A stretch of 21,052 bases of DNA from positions 1-21,052 of IMG/VR virus record IMGVR_UViG_3300017772_000172; one strand, written 5' to 3'. This stretch comes from a virus. The position numbers and the translations under genes are program-made. Positions 4,201-11,344 of this stretch are shown here, one piece after another (within the stretch, counting starts at the first letter, position 1; the number at the start of each line of letters is the position of its first letter). The notes under the pieces are model-generated. The model did no database searches, was not told the DNA's origin, and was given only the letters and a program-made list of their open reading frames with translations.

Positions 4201-4485
4201 ATGGATACTATAGACATATTTGTTGATCACTTTGTGATCCACTCTGAGAGTCGAGAGGCTCTGATACTCAACAGCAGTGTTGACGACTTCAAAAGTAACT
4301 TGCGCGAGCTTGTTTCTGCTGAGGTTAGAGAGACTCTGCTGGAACGTGTGAGAGCTTTAGATAACGAAATAAAACTTATTGAACCGCATAGGCGTGTAAG
4401 CCCTCAACACGACAGGCTTGTTGATGCTAGGACTGCTTTGATGCGCTTGCACAATGATCTTCTTTGGAATAAGGGAACTGGATGA
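4201..4485 (+). CDS. Early protein of unknown function (94 aa)
   Basis: ATG at 4201 follows the preceding stop by three bases (TAGAAAATG). A GGAG lies about 20 bases upstream, so initiation may rely on coupling. The product begins MDTIDIFVDHFVIHSESREA and is mainly helical, with LRELVSAEVRETLLERVRAL (residues 34-53) and a basic patch EPHRRVSP. It overlaps the next start by four bases. No family is recognised. Confidence 0.68.
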   Translation: MDTIDIFVDHFVIHSESREALILNSSVDDFKSNLRELVSAEVRETLLERVRALDNEIKLIEPHRRVSPQHDRLVDARTALMRLHNDLLWNKGTG

Positions 4486-4970
4486 ACATATTTTATTTAG
4501 ACAAATGCCCAACACGGGCAGCACAACAGCAGTGCGACAAGCACGTGGTAAAAATGATCCTAGAGAGCGCACAAATGCTCTCTACGGCTCACCACGAGTA
4601 CGATAGTGATCGTGCAGTATACAAGACCACACACAAGAACCATCCCAGCACTGTATGGGCTAGAGAGTGCACAAGCAACTATCGCTGGCTCTATGACCAT
4701 ATGATGGCGCTAGGCGACGAATATACCAAACGCTATGGTAAGGTACACTTGACCATTCAAAAGTGCCGTGAGGCGCTCAGAGAGCCGCCACAGGGTATGC
4801 CGTGGAATGTACACCACACACAACCGCCACAGTGTATGCCCGACGAATACAAGCGCGAGTGTTCTATAGCAGCCTATCGCTTGTACTACGCCAGCAAAGC
4901 TGATACAATCGACATGCGCTGGACTAACGCCAGCAGACAGTTTTTTAATCAACAGGAGATAGCAGCGTGA
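4482..4970 (+). CDS. Phage protein, possibly pyrimidine-dimer glycosylase-like (162 aa)
   Basis: The protein begins MNIFYLDKCPTRAAQQQCDK and has the strongly conserved block CDKHVVKMILESAQMLSTAH (18-37). It continues with NHPSTVWARECTSNYRWLYDH and CMPDEY, hallmarks of a protein family common in large and marine phages. The opening, a motif like DQHLxAEYRE and the helix with WLYDH loosely parallel T4 endonuclease V (DenV), which excises UV-induced pyrimidine dimers; that link is tentative. If correct it would repair sunlight damage in viral DNA. It is the largest of the early array. The start overlaps the previous gene by four bases, and its stop overlaps the following GTG. Confidence 0.72.
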   Translation: MNIFYLDKCPTRAAQQQCDKHVVKMILESAQMLSTAHHEYDSDRAVYKTTHKNHPSTVWARECTSNYRWLYDHMMALGDEYTKRYGKVHLTIQKCREALREPPQGMPWNVHHTQPPQCMPDEYKRECSIAAYRLYYASKADTIDMRWTNASRQFFNQQEIAA

Positions 4971-5191
4971 GTGACTCATATAGCTATGATGTAGACGTGA
5001 CAGATCCCAACGAACTAGACCCCATTGATCGCATGATACGCGACTTGGTGGACTACAAGCTAAACGTGTGCAGTGTGCAGGAACTGCTGGCAATGGCAGC
5101 GGATCACATGACACGAGATCTGGAGAACCGACCACTGTCTGAAGTGCAGGCAATACATAATGACTTATTTTCACGACAGGAGCTACACTAA
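4967..5191 (+). CDS. Acidic helical early protein (74 aa)
   Basis: The start is GTG at 4967 with CAGGAG eight bases upstream, overlapping the previous stop by four bases. The product begins MSDSYSYDVDVTDPNELDPI; from residue 20 it is helical and acidic, with RMIRDLVDYKLNVCSVQELL and LSEVQAIHNDLFSRQE. It has one cysteine and no membrane segment. The stop TAA shares its last base with the next ATG. No family is recognised. Confidence 0.7.
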   Translation: MSDSYSYDVDVTDPNELDPIDRMIRDLVDYKLNVCSVQELLAMAADHMTRDLENRPLSEVQAIHNDLFSRQELH

Positions 5192-5376
5192 TGCGTTGTA
5201 AGGCATGTAATATCATTCTAGAGAACCACGAGCTATCTAGGAAAGACAAGATCACTGGTGAGTTTCTGGACTTGTGCAGCACTTGTGCACAATACAGCAA
5301 CGATGCACTATATCGACCAGATGAGGCTGATGACTTCAATAGTGAATATTTTATACAGGAGGAGCTTGCATTATAG
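5191..5376 (+). CDS. Small zinc-ribbon protein (61 aa)
   Basis: The product MRCKACNIILENHELSRKDK carries CxxC at residues 3-6 and CxxC at 29-32 (LCSTC), spaced as a four-cysteine zinc ribbon or treble-clef knuckle. The remaining C-terminus is acidic. Such small phage zinc proteins often bind RNA polymerase or DNA, but the target here is unknown. ATG overlaps the previous stop by one base, with CAGGAG upstream. The last bases of the gene overlap the -35 of the next promoter. Confidence 0.76.
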   Translation: MRCKACNIILENHELSRKDKITGEFLDLCSTCAQYSNDALYRPDEADDFNSEYFIQEELAL

Positions 5377-5393
5377 GAAAACTGTGGTATACT
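5366..5393 (+). promoter_or_regulatory. Promoter for the replication genes, extended -10 type
   Basis: A weak -35 (TTGCAT, 5366-5371) is followed by 16 bases and TATACT (5388-5393). TGG directly before it makes an extended -10, which can compensate for the poor -35. Transcription would begin near 5400, about 60 bases before the SSB-like gene. The spacing and location, in the only notable gap of the rightward arm after the early genes, support it. Confidence 0.7.
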
Positions 5394-5400
5394 ACTATGG

Positions 5401-5421
5401 TAATGAACGATAAATTCATTA
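5401..5421 (+). repeat. Inverted repeat at the replication-gene promoter start
   Basis: TAATGAA (5401-5407) and TTCATTA (5415-5421) are perfect 7-base arms around seven bases. The repeat begins at the predicted transcription start, so it could be an operator that overlaps +1 or an AT-rich hairpin at the mRNA 5' end. It lies 39 bases before the start codon and leaves the ribosome site free. Confidence 0.5.
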
Positions 5422-5460
5422 CAACTAACTGTTCAATCGCTAACTATAGGAGAACGATAA

Positions 5461-5838
5461 ATGGCGGTAATTGAAGGTAAAGCACAATTCATCAACGTGA
5501 AAGAGACTGAGGTATACGAAGGTAAAGACACCGGACGATACACTGTCACTCTGACACTGAACGATGACACAAGCAACGAACTGTCCAGCAAGGGTGTTCG
5601 CCTGAAGTCCTACGGAGAAGGCTCTGAGGCTATCATGCAACGAAAGTTCGCCAGCAAGTACCCAGTGCGCGTGATAGACGCAGAGGGTGAACCGTTTGGT
5701 GGTGACATTCCAGCAGGCTCTACGGTGCGTATCTCGTACAAGTACGGTGACGAGCATCCTGTGTACGGTGTGCCTGTGTACATGGACGGTATTCGTGTGT
5801 TAGAGATGGGTGCGGCTGGTGTTGACGCAGCACTCTAA
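5461..5838 (+). CDS. Putative single-stranded DNA-binding protein (gp2.5-like)
   Basis: The 125-residue protein begins MAVIEGKAQFINVKETEVYE and has the beta-rich, charged pattern of phage SSB proteins with one OB fold. Examples are RYTVTLTLNDD (26-36), VRVIDAEGEPF and STVRISYKYG. It sits just before primase-helicase and polymerase, as expected for a replication SSB that coats single strands and coordinates them. Unlike T7 gp2.5 it ends in GAAGVDAAL with no acidic tail, so contact with the polymerase may differ. TAGGAG lies nine bases before ATG. The family assignment rests on size, pattern and context. Confidence 0.72.
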   Translation: MAVIEGKAQFINVKETEVYEGKDTGRYTVTLTLNDDTSNELSSKGVRLKSYGEGSEAIMQRKFASKYPVRVIDAEGEPFGGDIPAGSTVRISYKYGDEHPVYGVPVYMDGIRVLEMGAAGVDAAL

Positions 5839-5842
5839 GTTC

Positions 5843-7435
5843 ATGGGGCATGAGTCGTGCGATCAGTGCGGCTCCTCTGACGCCAAGGCAGTCTACAGCG
5901 ACGGTGGGAGCTATTGTTTCTCCTGCCACGCTGTAGGCAAGCCCAACGGCAAAACCACGGTAGAACCTACACCACTGCGGAGGAAGCTAGAGTTGACAGG
6001 AGTCATTGCAGATATTCCTGATAGACGTATCAGCCAGAACACTTGTAAGAAGTACGGTGTGACAGTTGAGTATGACTCTCAGGGTAAAATATCCAAGCAC
6101 ATCTACCCATACTACGCCTGCGACACTGATGAGGTCAAGGGCACCAAGGTACGCCTAGTGAAGAACAAAGACTTCTTTGTCACTGGTAGCACTGAGGGTG
6201 TCGGCTTGTTCGGTCAGCAGGTGTGCAGTGGGCGCGGTAAGTACCTGACGATCACTGAGGGTGAACTGGACTGCCTGTCTGTGTCTGAGATGGTGGGTAA
6301 TAACTATGATGTTGTGTCGTTGCGCTCCGGTGCATCTGCGGCTGCTAAGGAAATCAAAGAGCAGCTAGAGTGGCTAGAGGGCTACGACAACATCGTGGTG
6401 TGCTTCGATAACGACAAGGCCGGTAAGCAGGCTGTAGAGGATGTCAAGGACTTATTCAGCCCTAACAAGCTGAAGATCGTCAAGCTGCCTATGAAGGACG
6501 CTAGCGACATGCTACAGGCTAACAAGATCAAGGACTTCACCAGTTCATGGTGGGATGCCAAGGTCTATCAGCCTGACGGTATCATCAGTGGCAAGGACAC
6601 ATGGGAAGCCCTCACCAGCAAGATCAAGGTGCAGAGTATAGCATATCCGTGGCAGGGACTCAACAGCCACACCAAAGGATTCAGACCCTACGAGCTAGTG
6701 ACGATCACGTCAGGCTCTGGTATGGGCAAGAGTCAGATGGTGCGGGAGCTAGAGTATTACCTGCTGAATGCTACTGAGGACAACATAGGCATCCTAGCGT
6801 TGGAGGAGGACGTAGCGCGTACTGCCCTTGGCATCATGTCGATAGCGGCAGACTGTCCCCTGCATCTGGAGGAGGATCTAGACCCTGACGCTGCATTCCC
6901 TTTCTGGGAGCAGACGATGGGCACTGGGAGGTACTACCTGTTTGACCACTGGGGCAGCACAAGCGAAGACAATCTGTTGGCCCGCGTGCGCTACATGGCA
7001 AAAGCGTTAGATTGCAAGTGGATCATTTTGGATCACTTATCCATTGTCGTATCAGCGCAGGAGAATGGTGACGAGCGCAAAGCCATCGACGCTATCATGA
7101 CCAAGCTACGGTCACTGGTGCAGGAGCTAGGCATTGGACTCTTCCTCGTGTCACACCTGAAGCGCACACAGGGCAAGGCACACGAGGACGGTGGGCAGAT
7201 CAGCCTGAGTGAGCTACGAGGCTCTCAGTCCATTGCACAGTTGTCCGACATGGTGATTGGCTTGGAGAGAGATCAGCAGAACGATAACGAGGAGAGACGC
7301 AACACAACCACAGTGCGTGTCCTGAAGAATCGCTACGCTGGACTCACGGGTGCCTGCTGCTGGCTGAAGTACGACAAGGTCACTGGCAGGATGATGGAAA
7401 CAACAAAACCACAGGAGGAAGCAAATGGACTCTAG
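5843..7435 (+). CDS. Bifunctional primase-helicase (T7 gp4-like)
   Basis: This replication protein primes and unwinds DNA at the fork. From ATG 5843 (530 residues) it has: a zinc finger with Cys6, Cys9, Cys25 and Cys28; a TOPRIM primase core with TEGELD (138-143) and FDNDKAG (188-194); and a DnaB/RecA-type helicase with Walker A SGSGMGKS (290-297), Walker B WIILD (393-397), and LVSHLKRTQG plus SLSELRGSQSIAQLSD. The end LKNRYAGLTG matches the arginine-containing segment of hexameric helicases. A GTG at 5810 would add 11 residues and overlap the SSB gene; the ATG puts the zinc finger at the usual distance. All catalytic motifs are intact. Confidence 0.95.
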   Translation: MGHESCDQCGSSDAKAVYSDGGSYCFSCHAVGKPNGKTTVEPTPLRRKLELTGVIADIPDRRISQNTCKKYGVTVEYDSQGKISKHIYPYYACDTDEVKGTKVRLVKNKDFFVTGSTEGVGLFGQQVCSGRGKYLTITEGELDCLSVSEMVGNNYDVVSLRSGASAAAKEIKEQLEWLEGYDNIVVCFDNDKAGKQAVEDVKDLFSPNKLKIVKLPMKDASDMLQANKIKDFTSSWWDAKVYQPDGIISGKDTWEALTSKIKVQSIAYPWQGLNSHTKGFRPYELVTITSGSGMGKSQMVRELEYYLLNATEDNIGILALEEDVARTALGIMSIAADCPLHLEEDLDPDAAFPFWEQTMGTGRYYLFDHWGSTSEDNLLARVRYMAKALDCKWIILDHLSIVVSAQENGDERKAIDAIMTKLRSLVQELGIGLFLVSHLKRTQGKAHEDGGQISLSELRGSQSIAQLSDMVIGLERDQQNDNEERRNTTTVRVLKNRYAGLTGACCWLKYDKVTGRMMETTKPQEEANGL

Positions 7436-9146
7436 TCCCATCTTTTTAGATGCAGAGACTAATGGTCTGAAGCCTACGAAAGTGTGGGTGGTAGTCACCA
7501 TGCAGGACGGTGAACTACAGGAGCATTACGATGCTGAGTCCCTAGAGTACGCTCTGAGAGGACATGATGACGTAGTAGGTCACAATCTACTGGGTTACGA
7601 CATACCTGTCCTGAAGCGTCTGTGGGACATTGACATAAACAAAGAACGTGTGAAGGACACACTGGTCATGTCACGCCTAGCGAACCCACAGCTAGACGGT
7701 GGGCACTCTCTGAGAGCATGGGGTGAGAGACTCCAGTTTCCCAAGGGAGACCACAGCGATTGGTCGCAGCTATCGCCTGAGATGGTGCAGTATTGCCGAC
7801 GTGACGTAGAGGTGACAGCAGCACTGTACAAGAAGCTGGAGTGGGATCTGAGGCACTTCAGTGAGCAGTCGGTAGAGCTAGAGCATGACGTGCAGGAGAT
7901 CACACAGCAACAGGTACGCAACGGATGGCTACTGGACAGCCGTAGAGCTATTGAGTTAGTCGCTACGCTACGAGAGAAGCTATACGATCTAGAGGATGCC
8001 GTACAGGAATCCTTCAGGCCGCTACCGACATTTGTAAAGGAGATACAGCCAAAAGTAAAAAAGGATGGAGCCATCTCTGTCGTAGGTTTAAAGTTCTTGG
8101 GCGACTCTTGGGAGATCGTGGGTGGCCCTTTTTCTAGAGTAGACTACCCTGAGTTTAACTTAGGTTCACGGCAGCAGATTGGCAGATATCTAAAACACTA
8201 TGGATGGAAGCCCTGTAAGTTCACAGAAACTGGACAGGCAATTGTAGACGAGAAGGTGCTATCAGGTATCACCGGCATCCCACAGGCTTCTCTGATATCA
8301 GAGTACCTGATGGTGCAGAAACGCATAGCACAAGTGCAGTCATGGATAGACGCAGTAGATGAGGACACAGGACGTGTGCATGGTCAGGTCAACACTAACG
8401 GTGCAGTAACCGGCAGGATGACACACGCCAAGCCTAATCTAGCGCAAGTACCGGCATCACGAGCGCCCTATGGAGAGGAGTGCCGACGATGCTGGACTGT
8501 CCCTGAAGGACATAAACTTGTGGGTTTTGACGCTAGTGGCCTAGAGCTACGGATGCTGGCTCACTACATGAATGATGAGGACTATACAAATGAAGTCATT
8601 GGAGGAGACATACACACTGCTAACCAGCAGCTTGCGGGACTTGAATCAAGAGATCAGGCTAAAACTTTCATCTACGCACTGCTGTACGGAGCAGGAGACG
8701 CGAAACTTGGTACGGTGGCGGGAGGAGGCGCAGGTGCTGGTAGACTGCTTAGAGAACGATTTATGTCTAATCTCCCAGCATATGCAAATCTTAAAGGACG
8801 AGTTGCACAAGAGGCAGCACAGGGTTGGATCAATGGACTAGACGGTAGGAGACTCTGGATTCGCTCTGAACACGCAGCACTGAACACCCTATTGCAGAGT
8901 GCCGGTGCATTAGTTATGAAACAAGCCTTGATTACTCTGGATAAGTATGCTAAACTATGGGGTATGGACTATAAGATCGTAGGTAACATCCACGATGAAG
9001 TCCAGACCGAAGTCCCAGCATCACAAGCAGAGAAGTTCGGGCAGCTTGCAGTCTCTTGTCTAGAGGCAGCAGGCATACACTTTAACCTAAACTGCAAACT
9101 TGCAGGGGAGTATCAAATTGGAACAAGCTGGGCAGAAACACACTAA
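7425..9146 (+). CDS. DNA polymerase family A with 3'-5' exonuclease
   Basis: The replicative polymerase, 573 residues. The exonuclease has all motifs: DAET (9-12), GHNLLGYD (52-59) and YCRRD (123-127). The polymerase has the TGRMTHAKPNL motif (329-339), motif A FDASGLELR (368-376, catalytic Asp369), the O-helix RDQAKTFIYALLYGAG (409-424) and motif C HDE (523-525). Tyr417 lies at the position equivalent to E. coli Phe762, as in T7, a residue linked to fast lytic replication. It is shorter than T7 gp5 (704) and has no obvious thioredoxin-binding insert. The start is preceded by AGGAGG and overlaps the helicase by 11 bases. Confidence 0.96.
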   Translation: MDSSPIFLDAETNGLKPTKVWVVVTMQDGELQEHYDAESLEYALRGHDDVVGHNLLGYDIPVLKRLWDIDINKERVKDTLVMSRLANPQLDGGHSLRAWGERLQFPKGDHSDWSQLSPEMVQYCRRDVEVTAALYKKLEWDLRHFSEQSVELEHDVQEITQQQVRNGWLLDSRRAIELVATLREKLYDLEDAVQESFRPLPTFVKEIQPKVKKDGAISVVGLKFLGDSWEIVGGPFSRVDYPEFNLGSRQQIGRYLKHYGWKPCKFTETGQAIVDEKVLSGITGIPQASLISEYLMVQKRIAQVQSWIDAVDEDTGRVHGQVNTNGAVTGRMTHAKPNLAQVPASRAPYGEECRRCWTVPEGHKLVGFDASGLELRMLAHYMNDEDYTNEVIGGDIHTANQQLAGLESRDQAKTFIYALLYGAGDAKLGTVAGGGAGAGRLLRERFMSNLPAYANLKGRVAQEAAQGWINGLDGRRLWIRSEHAALNTLLQSAGALVMKQALITLDKYAKLWGMDYKIVGNIHDEVQTEVPASQAEKFGQLAVSCLEAAGIHFNLNCKLAGEYQIGTSWAETH

Positions 9147-9615
9147 CATCAATCCGAATACTGGTAAAGTCTTTTACTACAAGGACAATCCTAAAACTAA
9201 AAAAGCTGAGAACGCCTTACAGATGTACGTAGATGGTAAGTACGTCCCTAAGTCACATCCGCTACACAAGCCCGGACGCTACAAAGGCTTCACTGATGCA
9301 GCCTTCAGTTCTCTACAGAACTACGAGCTTGCCAAGCAGGGTCAGGTGTACGTACTGGTCAACCCAGCATTTCCGGGCTGGTGTAAAATAGGGATGGCTG
9401 TGGACGCAGAGGATAGGCTCAAGCAGTATCAGACTAGCTCTCCCTACAGAGACTACGAGCTAATCAAGGCATATGATACTGATGACCGACGCACCGCTGA
9501 GAAGGCCGCACACGAGCTTCTAGCGCAGTCACATGAACGTAAGGGCGAGTGGTTCTACATTCAACACCCTGTCGCTACAGAAATACTGGACGGACATTTC
9601 AATGAAAACAGTTAA
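9118..9615 (+). CDS. GIY-YIG family nuclease (T5orf172/Mug113-like)
   Basis: The start is taken as TTG 9118 because AGGGGAG lies seven bases upstream; an upstream TTG at 9100 lacks this. The 165-residue product has an N-terminal block (NPNTGKVFYYKDNPKTKKAE, 12-31, and KYVPKSHPLHKPGRYKGF) and a C-terminal GIY-YIG fold. The latter shows VYVL (77-80), WCKIGMA (88-94), Arg100, and AEKAAHELL with Glu128 and Glu133 as possible catalytic acids. It probably cuts DNA in replication or host degradation, and could be a free-standing homing enzyme. It overlaps the polymerase by 29 bases and the exonuclease by 14 bases, so it is part of the operon. Confidence 0.85.
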   Translation: MEQAGQKHTNINPNTGKVFYYKDNPKTKKAENALQMYVDGKYVPKSHPLHKPGRYKGFTDAAFSSLQNYELAKQGQVYVLVNPAFPGWCKIGMAVDAEDRLKQYQTSSPYRDYELIKAYDTDDRRTAEKAAHELLAQSHERKGEWFYIQHPVATEILDGHFNENS

Positions 9616-10465
9616 CACAGTTGTCGATGACATCTACGAACTGATGACCACAAAGTCTGCTGATGAGTCAGTGGACGTTGAGGCAGAGATTGACAAGTTC
9701 GGAGAGGCCGTCAAACAGCTTATGCGTACTGAGTTTATGCCTGATGCGCCTCGTGACGGACGTAAGCTACGCCTGTCCAACATAGGCAGAGACGATAGGT
9801 ACTTGTGGCACCACTACAACGACACAAGCGCAGGAGAGGAGATCCAAGGGCATACGTATGTGAAGTTCATGTACGGACACCTGATTGAGGAAATGCTCTT
9901 GTTCTTGTGTCGCCTGTCGGGGCACACGATCACTGATGAGCAGAAGGTATGTCAGGTAGAAGGAATCACTGGACACATGGACTGTCGCATAGACGGTATC
10001 GTGACTGATATCAAGTCTGCAAGTACCTACGGCTTCAGGAAGTTCAAGAGAGGCGCTATAGCCTACGAAGATCCTTTTGGATACGTTGACCAGTTGAAGG
10101 CATACGCCTACTCAGAAGGTGAGACTAAGTTCGGATGGTTGGTCATGGACAAGTCCAATGGTCACCTGACGTACCTGAAGTATGACCTAGAGGACACAGA
10201 GGCACCTGTGTACAACACCATCAAAGGTGACATTGCCGAAAGGATACGTCACGTAAAAAAGCTCGTAGAGGCAGAGGAGATACCACCAGTATGCGCGGAA
10301 CCATTAGCGGATGGCAAAAGTGGAAATATGCGATTACCCGCAAACTGTTCCTACTGTCAGTACAAGCATTCATGCTATCCAGAACTGCGTACTTTTCTGT
10401 ACTCAAGCGGGCCAAGGTTCTTAACGGAGGTGGTTCATGAGCCTAAAGTCCAAGAGATCACGTAA
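9602..10465 (+). CDS. PD-(D/E)XK exonuclease with four-cysteine cluster (RecB/Cas4-like)
   Basis: A 287-residue nuclease, the likely functional counterpart of T7 gp6 in DNA degradation and recombination. Motifs in order: GHLIEE (92-97), GHMDCRIDG with Asp127 (124-132), TDIKSAS with Asp136 and Lys138, and QLKAYAY (164-170), the QxxxY signature of the RecB family. The C-terminus has Cys231, Cys249, Cys252 and Cys258 in a CxxC-x5-C context. This is a layout used by Cas4- and AddB-like nucleases to hold an iron-sulphur cluster or zinc. The ATG at 9602 overlaps the upstream gene by 14 bases. The end overlaps endonuclease I by 29 bases. Confidence 0.9.
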   Translation: MKTVNTVVDDIYELMTTKSADESVDVEAEIDKFGEAVKQLMRTEFMPDAPRDGRKLRLSNIGRDDRYLWHHYNDTSAGEEIQGHTYVKFMYGHLIEEMLLFLCRLSGHTITDEQKVCQVEGITGHMDCRIDGIVTDIKSASTYGFRKFKRGAIAYEDPFGYVDQLKAYAYSEGETKFGWLVMDKSNGHLTYLKYDLEDTEAPVYNTIKGDIAERIRHVKKLVEAEEIPPVCAEPLADGKSGNMRLPANCSYCQYKHSCYPELRTFLYSSGPRFLTEVVHEPKVQEIT

Positions 10466-10826
10466 GCAGAGTATCTATAGGTCTGGACTAGAGAAACGAT
10501 TTGCACAGTCAGCACCTAAGAGACGCTATCTGTACGAGCCATATGATGTACCTTACGTGATGCACAGGAAGTACAAGCCAGACTTTGTGGACAAGAAGAC
10601 GGGTGACTACATTGAGACTAAAGGATTCTTTAGGACAGGAGACACCCAGAAGTACACATCAATACGTGACAGCATCAAGCCCACTAAACTAATCTTTGTC
10701 CTGTCAGACCCCAACAAGAAGGTCAGGAAAGGCTCTAAGATTACGATGGGTCAGTGGTGTCACAAGGAAGGTTTTGAATTTTACACAGTTGACGAGTATG
10801 TAGACCATGTCACTAACAATGGATGA
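10437..10826 (+). CDS. Endonuclease I, Holliday-junction resolvase (T7 gp3-like)
   Basis: This 129-residue protein resembles T7 endonuclease I, which resolves branched DNA before packaging and helps degrade host DNA. It has the basic start and YRSGLEKRF with catalytic Glu19, then YEPYDVPYVM, YKPDF with Asp49 and YIETKG with Glu60 and Lys62, the complete E...D...E-x-K set. It ends near the core, so it lacks much of the T7 C-terminal tail. ATG at 10437 has GGAGG about eight bases upstream and overlaps the exonuclease. The genes 3-like and 6-like are next to each other here, unlike T7. Confidence 0.94.
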   Translation: MSLKSKRSRKQSIYRSGLEKRFAQSAPKRRYLYEPYDVPYVMHRKYKPDFVDKKTGDYIETKGFFRTGDTQKYTSIRDSIKPTKLIFVLSDPNKKVRKGSKITMGQWCHKEGFEFYTVDEYVDHVTNNG

Positions 10827-10986
10827 AATTAAGGAGAGAGTGTTGAAGCGGTATGATGCTGATGATATACTAGAGGCACTGGACATATCCGCTGAAGAAC
10901 TGCTGGACAGGTTTGAAGATAAGTTTATCAACAGGCTGCACCAGTTTGAAGAAGAAACAAATGGAGATGAATGGGATGAGTATTGA
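10819..10986 (+). CDS. Small acidic helical protein (55 aa)
   Basis: ATG at 10819 overlaps the endonuclease I stop by eight bases, so it is probably translated by coupling, because no strong ribosome site is seen. The product begins MDEIKERVLKRYDADDILEA and has the segment ELLDRFEDKFINRLHQF, a pattern common among tiny phage proteins next to replication genes. It is helical and strongly acidic at the C-terminus. It overlaps the next gene by 11 bases. Function unknown. Confidence 0.75.
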   Translation: MDEIKERVLKRYDADDILEALDISAEELLDRFEDKFINRLHQFEEETNGDEWDEY

Positions 10987-11344
10987 TAACGCAACACCAG
11001 AAGAGTGGAATGCGCTTAGGAAAAAAACTGCTACTCCTGTAGCTGACACATGGAATCATATTTATGATGATGACAACGAGCCTAACGATCACCCAGTGTA
11101 CGGAGACTACAAGTACGACAGTGTACACCGGCCTGAGCATTACAACACTGGTAGCCTAGAGTGTATTGATGCCATCAAGGGTATGCTCAATCACGATGAG
11201 TACATTGGATACCTGCGTGGCAATGCCTTGAAGTACATGTGGCGCTTCCGCTATAAGAAGAGTCCTATCGAAGACCTACGTAAAGCTAGGTGGTACGAAG
11301 AGCGATTGATTAGTTATATGTTGGAGCATCCTAGTGACAAGTAA
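10976..11344 (+). CDS. DUF3310 protein, possible nucleotide kinase (T7 gp1.7-like)
   Basis: The start ATG 10976 has GGAG nine bases upstream; the earlier in-frame ATG at 10967 abuts that site. The 122-residue protein has an N-terminal acidic linker followed by the domain (about residues 50-120) with VHRPEHYNTGSLECIDAI, LRGNALKYMWRFRYK and DLRKARWYEERL. This is the DUF3310 signature, which T7 gp1.7, a dTMP/dGMP kinase, is believed to share. It lies directly before nrdA, in keeping with dNTP supply. The kinase role is inferred from the family only. Its end overlaps nrdA by 11 bases. Confidence 0.86.
   Translation: MSIDNATPEEWNALRKKTATPVADTWNHIYDDDNEPNDHPVYGDYKYDSVHRPEHYNTGSLECIDAIKGMLNHDEYIGYLRGNALKYMWRFRYKKSPIEDLRKARWYEERLISYMLEHPSDK

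Noticed and set aside
4710-5339. 209-residue leftward frame opposite early genes
   Set aside because: Long but Cys/Ser/Leu-rich with no motif, and four overlapping rightward genes on the other strand have ribosome sites and coupled starts.
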